This document shows positions 1-8,734 of a stretch of 64,000 nucleotides of DNA, in pieces (positions within the stretch are counted from its first letter, which is position 1; every line of letters starts with the position of its first letter). The stretch is taken from assembly GCA_963978545.1 (NCBI GenBank), contig OZ021723.1:100162002-100226001 (forward strand), given 5' to 3'. The DNA comes from Linyphia triangularis (lineage: Eukaryota > Arthropoda > Arachnida > Araneae > Linyphiidae). The translations under genes and the position numbers were made by a program. The notes under the pieces are model-generated. The model saw only the letters and a program-made list of their open reading frames with translations. It was not told the DNA's origin and made no database searches.

Positions 1-7
1 ATTCTCC

Positions 8-17
8 TATATAAAAG
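8..17 (+). promoter_or_regulatory. TATA-box-like motif TATATAAAAG (one per monomer)
   Basis: TATATAAAAG lies 7 bp into the monomer and recurs at nearly every monomer start, in the context ATTCTCCTATATAAAAGC or ATTCTAATATATAAAAGC. It matches the eukaryotic Pol II TATA consensus TATAWAAR. Exceptions are CCAATATAAAAG (1399, 5938, 8389, 8735, 11172 and 43315) and AATATAATAAAG (1745, 13967). In DNA this AT-rich, chance matches are common. No initiator or downstream gene is identified, so promoter activity is only a possibility. Confidence 0.4.
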
Positions 18-20
18 CTT
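15..20. other. Conserved HindIII site AAGCTT
   Basis: AAGCTT overlaps the end of the TATA-like motif and is present at the equivalent position in every monomer I inspected, including the copies with altered TATA motifs. It defines a HindIII satellite ladder: fragments of about 346 and 353 bp after full digestion and 699 bp for partial dimers. Confidence 0.9.
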
Positions 21-211
21 TAATTTCGCCAAAGGAAAAAAAATTGAGATTTTTACTTTTTGAAGAATAATTCATTGAATATAGAACCCCCATGTATTTT
101 CAATAGGTAAAATTTGCATTTCTCGACGTAAAATATATTTATAATGACGATTTGATTGTGGAAATTGATTGGGGTGATGATTTTTATGACACAAGGTGCA
201 AAAAGATTGTG

Positions 212-233
212 AAATTTGAAAAATTTGAAATTT
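212..233. other. Clustered AAATTT tracts, likely bent DNA
   Basis: Three AAATTT-type tracts (212-217, 219-226, 228-233) lie about 8 bp apart directly upstream of the inverted repeat, and equivalent tracts occur in most monomers. A/T tracts of this kind can curve or stiffen DNA. The 8-bp spacing is shorter than the helical repeat, so strong in-phase curvature is not assured. Confidence 0.4.
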
Positions 234-255
234 CCCATACAATTAACATGGGAAA
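231..255. repeat. Conserved 8-bp inverted repeat with 9-nt loop (dyad)
   Basis: TTTCCCAT (231-238), loop ACAATTAAC (239-247), ATGGGAAA (248-255). The arms are perfectly complementary. After one A-A mismatch, two further outer pairs can form. It recurs once per monomer, for example at 584-608. Type F reads TTTCCTAT with ATGGGGAA, which still pairs over eight positions if two G-U wobbles are allowed. Type D reads ACGGGAAA, with one mismatch. The loop is nearly invariant; the copy at 51336 has ACATTTAAC. It could extrude as a DNA cruciform, serve as a dimeric-protein site, or fold as an RNA hairpin. Confidence 0.75.
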
Positions 256-287
256 ATTAAAGATGAAAAACTTTTAAACTGAAAAGA

Positions 288-307
288 TTTGGACCAAACT
301 TTGACCA
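288..307 (+). promoter_or_regulatory. Tandem TTTGGACCA / TTTGACCA pair (possible protein-binding site)
   Basis: TTTGGACCA (288-296) and TTTGACCA (300-307) start 12 bp apart, about one helical turn. The first also overlaps the 11-bp dyad TTTGG-A-CCAAA. The pair occurs near the 3' end of almost every monomer. Variation lies mainly between the two copies (CCAAAC or CCAACC) and just after them (CCACTTTCG, CCACCTTCG, CCAATTTCG, CCATCTTCA). Copies at 33877 and 35974 have GGAATAACC, breaking the first element. The function is not known from sequence. Confidence 0.4.
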
Positions 308-346
308 CTTTCGCATTTTTTTTATGTTAAAAAATAGGAAATGTAG

Positions 347-699
347 ATTCTCCTATATAAAAGCTTCAATTTCGCCAAAGGAAAAAAAATTGAGATTATT
401 ACTTTTTGAAAAATAATTCATTGAATATCGTCCCCCATGTATTTTCAATACGTGAAATTTGCATTTTTTGACATTGAGCAGTAAAATGTAGTTATAATGA
501 CGATTCGATTGTGGAAATTGATTGGGGTGATGATTTTTATGACACAAGGTGCAAAAAGATTGTGAAAATTGAAAAATTTGAAATTTCCCATACAATTAAC
601 ATGGGAAAATTAAAGATGAAAATCTTTTAAACTGATCAGATTTGGACCAAACTTTGACCACCTTCGCATTTTTTTTATGTTAAAAAATTGGAAATGTAG
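347..699 (+). repeat. Type B monomer (353 bp), reference copy
   Basis: Diagnostic features: GAAAAATAATTC, ATATCGTCCCCC, CGTGAAATTTGC followed by ATTTTTTGACATTGAGCAG (includes the 8-bp insertion), AAATGTAGTTATAATGACG and the ATTCGATTG variant. It has two alternative tails. Copies followed by C carry AAAATCTTTTAAACTGATCAG (one base longer than the core TCTTTTAAACTGATCAG) with ACCACCTTCGC, and copies followed by E carry AACTTTTAAACTGAACAG with ACCACTTTCGC. Type B follows F or A. Representative copies begin at 4532, 10473, 19547, 24791, 34576, 45745 and 62868. Confidence 0.92.
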
Positions 700-1045
700 A
701 TTCTAATATATAAAAGCTTCAATTTCGCCAAAGGAAAAAAAATTGAGATTTTTACTCTTTGAAGAATAATTCATTGAATATAGAACCCCCATGTATATTC
801 AATATGTGAAATTTGCATTTCTCGACGTAAAATATAGTTATAATGACGATTTGATTGTGGACATTGATTGGGGTGATGATTTTTATGACACAAGGTGTAA
901 AAAGATTGTGAAAATTGAAAAATTTGAAATTTCCCATACAATTAACATGGGAAAATTAAAGATGAAAAACTTTTAAACTGAACAGATTTGGACCAAACTT
1001 TGACCACCTTCGCATTTTTTTTATATTAAAAAATTGGAAATGTAG
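700..1045 (+). repeat. Type C monomer (346 bp), reference copy
   Basis: Diagnostic features: TTTTTACTCTTTGAAG, CATGTATATTCAATATGTG, GTGGACATTGATTGG and ACAAGGTGTAAAAAG. It lacks the 8-bp insertion. The spacer before the next monomer reads TTTATATTAAAAAATTGG when D or another C follows and TTTATGTTAAAAAATTGG otherwise. Copies begin at 10826, 17105, 19900, 25843, 28286, 33531, 37026 and many other sites. Short open frames exist on both strands of this type, but they are not preserved between types. Confidence 0.92.
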
Positions 1046-1398
1046 ATTCTAATATATAAAAGCTTCAATTTCGCCAAAGGAAAAAAAAATGAGATTTTTA
1101 CTTTTTGAAAAATAATTAATTGAATATCGTCCCCCATGTATTTTCAATACGCGAAATTTCCATTTCTTGATATTGAGCAGTAAAATGTAGTTAAAATGAC
1201 GATTCGGTTGTGGAAATTGATTGGGGTGATGATTTTTATGACACAAGGTGCAAAAAGATTGTGGAAATTGAAAAATTAGAAATTTCCCATACAATTAACA
1301 CGGGAAAATTAAAGATGAAAAACTTTTAAACTGAACAGATTTGGACCAAACTTTGACCACCTTCGCATTTTTTTTATGTTAAAAAATTGGAAATGTAG
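1046..1398 (+). repeat. Type D monomer (353 bp), reference copy
   Basis: Diagnostic features: a nine-A tract followed by TGAG, AATAATTAATTGAATATCG, CAATACGCGAAATTTCC, TTGATATTGAGCAG, GTTAAAATGACG, ATTCGGTTGTGG, TTGTGGAAATTGAAAAATTAG and AACACGGG instead of AACATGGG. It is always flanked by C-like monomers. Further copies begin at 5584 (one extra A), 8036, 25490, 27933, 33178, 35275, 39122, 46444 and 63567. A sub-variant with AAATTTTTCATAC in place of AAATTTCCCATAC is confined to the copies at 25490, 27933, 33178, 35275 and 63567, which marks them as one amplification lineage. Confidence 0.93.
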
Positions 1399-1744
1399 AT
1401 TCTCCAATATAAAAGCTTCAATTTCGCCAAAGGAAAAAAAATTGAGATTTTTACTTTTTGAAGAATAATTCATTGAATATAGAACCCCCATGTATTTTCA
1501 ATAGGTGAAATTTGCATTTCTCGACGTAAAATATAGTTATAATGACGATTTGATTGTGGACATTGATTGGGGTGATTATTTTTATGACACAAGGTGTAAA
1601 AAGATTGTGAAAATTGAAAAATTTGAAATTTCCCATACAATTAACATGGGAAAATTAAAGATGAAAAACTTTTAAACTGAACAGATTTGGACCAAACTTT
1701 GACCACCTTCGCATTTTTTTTATGTTAAAAAATTGGAAATGTAG
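1399..1744 (+). repeat. C-like variant monomer (C2, 346 bp)
   Basis: This monomer begins ATTCTCCAATATAAAAG and combines type C marks (GTGGACATTGATTGG, GGTGTAAAAAG) with TTTTCAATAGGTG and a private GGTGATTATTTTTATG. The related copy at 8389 switches to D-type sequence in its second half, and the one at 5938 switches to E-type. The C2 background is seen only in the left 9 kb. Confidence 0.88.
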
Positions 1745-2091
1745 ATTCTAATATAATAAAGCTTCAATTTCGCCAAAGGAAAAAAAATTGAGATTTTTAC
1801 TCTTTGAAGAATAATTCATTGAATATAGAACCCCCATGTATTTTCAATATGTGAAATTTGCATTTCTCGACGTAAAATGTAGTTATAAGGATGATTTGAT
1901 TGTGGAAATTGATTGGATTGATGATTTTTATGACACAAGGTGCAAAAAGATTGCGAAAATTGAAAAATGCGAAATTTTCCATACAATTAACATAGGGAAA
2001 ATTAAAGATGAAAAACTTTTAAACTGACCAGATTTGGACCAACCTTTGACCAATTTCGCATTTTTTTTATGTTATAAAATTGGAAATGTAG
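1745..2091 (+). repeat. Type G monomer (347 bp), reference copy
   Basis: Diagnostic features: GTTATAAGGATGATTTG, GATTGGATTGATG, AAGATTGCGAAAATTG, AAATGCGAAATTTTCC, ACATAGGGAAAATT, and a tail with GACCAGATTTGG and TTATAAAATTGG. Other copies are at 11172 and 13967. A/G recombinants, with an A-like first half, are at 40518 and 47840. G is always followed by E or an E-type hybrid and is the rarest main type. The TATA motif is altered to AATATAATAAAG in the copies at 1745 and 13967. Confidence 0.9.
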
Positions 2092-2444
2092 ATTCTCCTA
2101 TATAAAAGCTTCAATTTCGCCAAAGGAAAAAAAATTAAGATTTTTACTTTTTGAAAAATAATTCATTGAATATCGTCCCCCATGTATTTTCAATACGTGA
2201 AATTTGCATTTCTTGACATTGAGCAGTAAAATATAGTTATAATGACGATTTGATTGTGGAAATTGATTGGGGTAATGATTTTTATGACACAAGGTGCAAA
2301 AAGATTGTGAAAATTGCAAAATTTGAAATTTCCCATACAATTAACATGGGAAAATTAAAGATGAAAAACTTTTAAACTGAACAGATTTGGACCAAACTTT
2401 GACCACTTTCGCATTTTTTTTATGTTAAAAAATTGGAAATGTAG
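2092..2444 (+). repeat. Type E monomer (353 bp), reference copy
   Basis: Diagnostic features: AAAATTAAGATTTTTAC (where others have TTGAG), TGCATTTCTTGACATTGAGC, AAAATATAGTTATAATGACG, GGGGTAATGATTTTTATG and AAATTGCAAAATTTG. It has two tails depending on its neighbour. Before another E it ends ACCACTTTCGC plus AAAAAATTGGAAATG. Before A it ends ACCAATTTCGG plus TTATAAATTTGGAATTAGAG. The E' variant (ATTAAATATCG and AAATTGAAAAATTTG) sits in the middle of E E' E triplets. Clean E copies begin at 2791, 3490, 15700, 26189, 30030 and 61823. Confidence 0.93.
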
Positions 2445-5237
2445 ATTCTCCTATATAAAAGCTTCAATTTCGCCAAAGGAAAAAAAATTAAGATTTTTAC
2501 TTTTTGAAAAATAATTCATTAAATATCGTCCCCCATGTATTTTCAATACGTGAAATTTGCATTTCTTGACATTGAGCAGTAAAATATAGTTATAATGACG
2601 ATTTGATTGTGGAAATTGATTGGGGTAATGATTTTTATGACACAAGGTGCAAAAAGATAGTGAAAAATTTGAAATTTCCCATACAATTAACATGGGAAAA
2701 TTAAAGATGAAAAACTTTTAAACTGAACAGATTTGGACCAAACTTTGACCACTTTCGCATTTTTTTTATGTTAAAAAATTGGAAATGTAGATTCTCCTAT
2801 ATAAAAGCTTCAATTTCGCCAAAGGAAAAAAAATTAAGATTTTTACTTTTTGAAAAATAATTCATTGAATATCGTCCCCCATGTATTTTCAATACGTGAA
2901 ATTTGCATTTCTTGACATTGAGCAGTAAAATATAGTTATAATGACGATTTGATTGTGGAAATTGATTGGGGTAATGATTTTTATGACACAAGGTGCAAAA
3001 AGATTGTGAAAATTGCAAAATTTGAAATTTCCCATACAATTAACATGGGAAAATTAAAGATGAAAAACTTTTAAACTGAACAGATTTGGACCAACCTTTG
3101 ACCAATTTCGGATTTTTTTTATGTTATAAATTTGGAATTAGAGATTCTCCTATATAAAAGCTTTAATTTCGCCAAAGGAAAAAAAATTGAGATTTTTACT
3201 TTTTGAAGAATAATTCATTGAATATAGAACCCCCATGTATTTTCAATAGGTAAAATTTGCATTTCTCGACGTAAAATATATTTATAATGACGATTTGATT
3301 GTGGAAATTGATTGGGGTGATGATTTTTATGACACAAGGTGCAAAAAGATTGTGAAATTTGAAAAATTTGAAATTTCCCATACAATTAACATGGGAAAAT
3401 TAAAGATGAAAAACTTTTAAACTGAAAAGATTTGGACCAAACTTTGACCACTTTCGCATTTTTTTTATGTTAAAAAACTGGAAATGTAGATTCTCCTATA
3501 TAAAAGCTTCAATTTCGCCAAAGGAAAAAAAATTAAGATTTTTACTTTTTGAAAAATAATTCATTGAATATCGTCCCCCATGTATTTTCAATACGTGAAA
3601 TTTGCATTTCTTGACATTGAGCAGTAAAATATAGTTATAATGACGATTTGATTGTGGAAATTGATTGGGGTAATGATTTTTATGACACAAGGTGCAAAAA
3701 GATTGTGAAAATTGCAAAATTTGAAATTTCCCATACAATTAACATGGGAAAATTAAAGATGAAAAACTTTTAAACTGAACAGATTTGGACCAACCTTTGA
3801 CCAATTTCGGATTTTTTTTATGTTATAAATTTGGAATTAGAGATTCTCCTATATAAAAGCTTTAATTTCGCCAAAGGAAAAAAAATTGAGATTTTTTTTT
3901 TTTGAAGAATAATTCGTTGAATATAGAACCCCCATGTATTTTCAATAGGTAAAATTTGCATTTCTCGACGTAAAATATATTTATAATGACGATTTGATTG
4001 TGGAAATTGATTAAGTGATGATTTTTATGACACAAGGTGCAAAAAGATTGTGAAATTTGAAAAATTTGAAATTTCCCATACAATTAACATGGGAAAATTA
4101 AAGATGAAAAACTTTTAAACTGAAAAGATTTGGACCAAACTTTGACCACTTTCGCATTTTTTTTATGTTAAAAAATAGGAAATGTAGATTCTCCTATATA
4201 AAAGCTTCAATTTCGCCAAAGGAAAAAAAATTGAGATTTTTACTTTTTGAAAAATAATTCATTGAATATCGTCCCCCATGTATTTTCAATAGGTGAAATT
4301 TGCATTTCTCGACGTAAAATGTAGTTATAATGACGATTTGATTGTGGAAATTGATTGGGGTGATGATTTTTATGACACAAGGTGAAAAAGATCGTAAAAT
4401 TTCGAAAATTGAAATTTCCTATACAATTAACATGGGGAAAATTGAAAATGAAAAATATTTAAACTGCACTGATTTGGACCAACCTTTGACCATCTTCACA
4501 TTTTTTTTATGTTAAAAAATTGGAAATGTAGATTCTAATATATAAAAGCTTCAATTTCGCCAAAGGAAAAAAAATTGAGATTTTTACTTTTTGAAAAATA
4601 ATTCATTGAATATCGTCCCCCATGTATTTTCAATACGTGAAATTTGCATTTTTTGACATTGAGCAGTAAAATGTAGTTATAATGACGATTCGATTGTGGA
4701 AATTGATTGGGGTGATGATTTTTATGACACGAGGTGCAAAAAGATTGTGAAAATTGAAAAATTTGAAATTTCCCATACAATTAACATGGGAAAATTAAAG
4801 ATGAAAAACTTTTAAACTGAACAGATTTGGACCAAACTTTGACCACTTTCACATTTTTTTTATGTTAAAAAATTGGAAATGTAGATTCTCCTATATAAAA
4901 GCTTCAATTTCGCCAAAGGAAAAAAAATTAAGATTTTTACTTTTTGAAAAATAATTCATTGAATATCGTCCCCCATGTATTTTCAATACGTGAAATTTGC
5001 ATTTCTTGACATTGAGCAGTAAAATATAGTTATAATGACGATTTGATTGTGGAAATTGATTGGGGTAATGATTTTTATGACACAAGGTGCAAAAAGATTG
5101 TGAAAATTGCAAAATTTGAAATTTCCCATACAATTAACATGGGAAAATTAAAGATGAAAAACTTTTAAACTGAACAGATTTGGACCAACCTTTGACCAAT
5201 TTCGGATTTTTTTTATGTTATAAATTTGGAATTAGAG
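2092..5237. repeat. Segment E E' E A E A F B E
   Basis: Starts: 2092 E, 2445 E' (346 bp, 7-bp deletion), 2791 E, 3144 A, 3490 E, 3843 A (345 bp), 4188 B/F chimera (344 bp), 4532 B, 4885 E. The A at 3843 has a run of twelve T (3892-3903) where other copies have two T5 tracts split by AC. It also has GATTAAGTG in place of GATTGGGGTG. Confidence 0.88.
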
Positions 5238-8200
5238 ATTCTCCTATATAAAAGCTTTAATTTCGCCAAAGGAAAAAAAATTGAGATTTTTACTCTTTGA
5301 AGAATAATTCATTGAATATAGAACCCCCATGTATATTCAATATGTAAAATTTGCATTTCTCGACGTAAAATATAGTTATAATGACGATTTGATTGTGGAC
5401 ATTGATTGGGGTGATGATTTTTATGACACAAGGTGTAAAAAGATTGTGAAAATTGAAAAATTTGAAATTTCCCATACAATTAACATGGGAAAATTAAAGA
5501 TGAAAAACTTTTAAACTGAACAGATTTGGACCAAACTTTGACCACCTTCGCATTTTTTTTATATTAAAAAATTGGAAATGTAGATTCTAATATATAAAAG
5601 CTTCAATTTCGCCAAAGGAAAAAAAAAATGAGATTTTTACTTTTTGAAAAATAATTAATTGAATATCGTCCCCCATGTATTTTCAATACGCGAAATTTCC
5701 ATTTCTTGATATTGAGCAGTAAAATGTAGTTAAAATGACGATTCGGTTGTGGAAATTGATTGGGGTGATGATTTTTATGACACAAGGTGCAAAAAGATTG
5801 TGGAAATTGAAAAATTAGAAATTTCCCATACAATTAACACGGGAAAATTAAAGATGAAAAACTTTTAAACTGAACAGATTTGGACCAAACTTTGACCACC
5901 TTCGCATTTTTTTTATGTTAAAAAATTGGAAATGTAGATTCTCCAATATAAAAGCTTCAATTTCGCCAAAGGAAAAAAAATTGAGATTTTTACTTTTTGA
6001 AGAATAATTCATTGAATATAGAACCCCCATGTATTTTCAATACTTGAAATTTGCATTTCTTGACATTGAGCAGTAAAATATAGTTATAATGACGATTTGA
6101 TTGTGGAAATTGATTGGGGTAATGATTTTTATGACACAAGGTGCAAAAAGATTGTGAAAATTGCAAAATTTGAAATTTCCCATACAATTAACATGGGAAA
6201 ATTAAAGATGAAAAACTTTTAAACTGAACAGATTTGGACCAAACTTTGACCACTTTCGCATTTTTTTTATGTTAAAAAATTGGAAATGTAGATTCTCCTA
6301 TATAAAAGCTTCAATTTCGCCAAAGGAAAAAAAATTAAGATTTTTACTTTTTGAAAAATAATTCATTAAATATCGTCCCCCATGTATTTTCAATACGTGA
6401 AATTTGCATTTCTTGACATTGAGCAGTAAAATATAGTTATAATGACGATTTGATTGTGGAAATTGATTGGGGTAATGATTTTTATGACACAAGGTGCAAA
6501 AAGATTGTGAAAATTGAAAAATTTGAAATTTCCCATACAATTAACATGGGAAAATTAAAGATGAAAAACTTTTAAACTGAACAGATTTGGACCAAACTTT
6601 GACCACTTTCGTATTTTTTTAATGTTAAAAAATTGGAAATGTAGATTCTCCTATATAAAAGCTTCAATTTCGCCAAAGGAAAAAAAATTAAGATTTTTAC
6701 TTTTTGAAAAATAATTCATTGAATATCGTCCCCCATGTATTTTCCATACGTGAAATTTGCATTTCTTGACATTGAGCAGTAAAATATAGTTATAATGACG
6801 ATTTGATTGTGGAAATTGATTGGGGTAATGATTTTTATGACACAAGGTGCAAAAAGATTGTGAAAATTGCAAAATTTGAAATTTCCCATACAATTAACAT
6901 GGGAAAATTAAAGATGAAAAACTTTTAAACTGAACAGATTTGGACCAACCTTTGACCAATTTCGGATTTTTTTTATGTTATAAATTTGGAATTAGAGATT
7001 CTCCTATATAAAAGCTTTAATTTCGCCAAAGGAAAAAAAATTGAGATTTTTACTTTTTGAAGAATATTTCATTGAATATTGAACCCCCATGTATTTTCAA
7101 TAGGTAAAATTTGCATTTCTCGACGTAAAATATATTTATAATGACGATTTGATTGTGGAAATTGATTGGGGTGATGATTTTTATGACACAAGGTGCAAAA
7201 AGATTGTGAAATTTGAAAAATTTGAAATTTCCCATACAATTAACATGGGAAAATTAAAGATGAAAAACTTTTAAACTGAAAAGATTTGGACCAAACTTTG
7301 ACCACTTTCGCATTTTTTTTATGTTAAAAAATAGGAAATGTAGATTCTCCTGTATAAAAGCTTCAATTTCGCCAAAGGAAAAAAAATTGAGATTTTTACT
7401 TTTTGAAAAATAATTCATTGAATATCGTCCCCCATGTATTTTCAATACGTGAAATTTGCATTTTTTGACATTGAGCAGTAAAATGTAGTTATAATGACGA
7501 TTCGATTGTGGAAATTGATTGGGGTGATGATTTTTATGACACAAGGTGCAAAAAGATTGTGAAAATTGAAAAATTTGAAATTTCCCATACAATTAACATG
7601 GGAAAATTAAAGATGAAAATCTTTTAAACTGATCAGATTTGGACCAAACTTTGACCACCTTCGCATTTTTTTTATGTTAAAAAATTGGAAATGTAGATTC
7701 TAATATATAAAAGCTTCAATTTCGCCAAAGGAAAAAAAATTGAGATTTTTACTCTTTGAAGAATAATTCATTGAATATAGAACCCCCATGTATATTCAAT
7801 ATGTGAAATTTGCATTTCTCGACGTAAAATATAGTTATAATGACGATTTGATTGTGGACATTGATTGGGGTGATGATTTTTATGACACAAGGTGTAAAAA
7901 GATTTTGAAAAATTTGAAATTTCCCATACAATTAACATGGGAAAATTAAAGATGAAAAACTTTTAAACTGAACAGATTTGGACCAAACTTTGACCACCTT
8001 CGCATTTTTTTTATATTAAAAAATTGGAAATGTAGATTCTAATATATAAAAGCTTCAATTTCGCCAAAGGAAAAAAAAATGAGATTTTTACTTTTTGAAA
8101 AATAATTAATTGAATATCGTCCCCCATGTATTTTCAATACGCGAAATTTCCATTTCTTGATATTGAGCAGTAAAATGTAGTTAAAATGACGATTCGGTTG

Positions 8201-8734
8201 TGGAAATTGATTGGGGTGATGATTTTTATGACACAAGGTGCAAAAAGATTGTGGAAATTGAAAAATTAGAAATTTCCCATACAATTAACACGGGAAAATT
8301 AAAGATGAAAAACTTTTAAACTGAACAGATTTGGACCAAACTTTGACCACCTTCGCATTTTTTTTATGTTAAAAAATTGGAAATGTAGATTCTCCAATAT
8401 AAAAGCTTCAATTTCGCCAAAGGAAAAAAAATTGAGATTTTTACTTTTTGAAGAATAATTCATTGAATATAGAACCCCCATGTATTTTCAATAGGTGAAA
8501 TTTGCATTTCTCGACGTAAAATATAGTTATAATGACGATTTGATTGTGGACATTGATTGGGGTGATTATTTTTATGACACAAGGTGCAAAAAGATTGTGG
8601 AAATTGAAAAATTAGAAATTTCCCATACAATTAACACGGGAAAATTAAAGATGAAAAACTTTTAAACTGAACAGATTTGGACCAAACTTTGACCACCTTC
8701 GCATTTTTTTTATGTTAAAAAATTGGAAATGTAG
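5238..8734. repeat. Heterogeneous segment rich in chimeric monomers
   Basis: Starts: 5238 A/C hybrid (A-type CTTTAATTTCG, then C marks), 5584 D (354 bp), 5938 C2/E hybrid (354 bp), 6292 E', 6645 E, 6998 A, 7344 B, 7697 C (339 bp, 7-bp deletion), 8036 D, 8389 C2/D hybrid. The 5938 monomer keeps the C2-type ATAGAACCCCC and the E-type 8-bp insertion together. That places its exchange point between about 6027 and 6060. Confidence 0.88.

Larger units (their letters stand above)
1..346 (+). repeat. Type A monomer (346 bp), reference copy
   Basis: Diagnostic features: AAGCTTTAATTTCG after the TATA motif (T where the other types have C), GAAGAATAATTC, ATAGAACCCCC, AATAGGTAAAATTTGC, the short TCGACGTAAAATATATTT segment without the 8-bp insertion, and GTGAAATTTGAAAAATTTG. 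The 3' tail carries AAAAGATTTGG and AAAATAGGAAATG. Type A almost always follows type E and precedes F or B. Other clean copies begin at 3144, 6998, 14667, 16053, 21298, 28985, 36327, 52387 and 59374. It is one of the most frequent types, and copies are nearly identical. Confidence 0.93.
1..2091. repeat. Segment A B C D C2 G
   Basis: Monomer starts: 1 A, 347 B, 700 C, 1046 D, 1399 C2, 1745 G. The A B C D C2 part is repeated at 6998-8734 at an offset of 6997 bp, which falls to 6990 bp after a 7-bp deletion in the later C monomer. The C D part is also repeated at 5238-5937. Confidence 0.9.

Noticed and set aside
21..40. Possible CENP-B box (NTTCGNNNNANNCGGGN) at TTTCGCCAAAGGAAAA
   Set aside because: TTCG and the central A fit, but the essential CGGG half is replaced by AAAA. 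The AACACGGG of type D has no TTCG at the correct distance upstream.
53..238. Minus-strand open frames of 60-81 codons (112 in one copy) in most monomers, and plus-strand frames of 61-73 codons in type C, G and F-like monomers
   Set aside because: The 7-bp length difference between classes shifts the frame mid-ORF, so A/C types and B/E types encode different residues from homologous DNA. Ends vary with single indels, composition is low complexity, and no domain is recognisable. They are by-products of AT-rich tandem repeats; no CDS is called.
3892..3903. T12 run in the A monomer as a terminator or a hypervariable microsatellite
   Set aside because: It equals the normal TTTTT-AC-TTTTT segment with AC changed to TT, without a length change; a simple substitution or base-calling error explains it.
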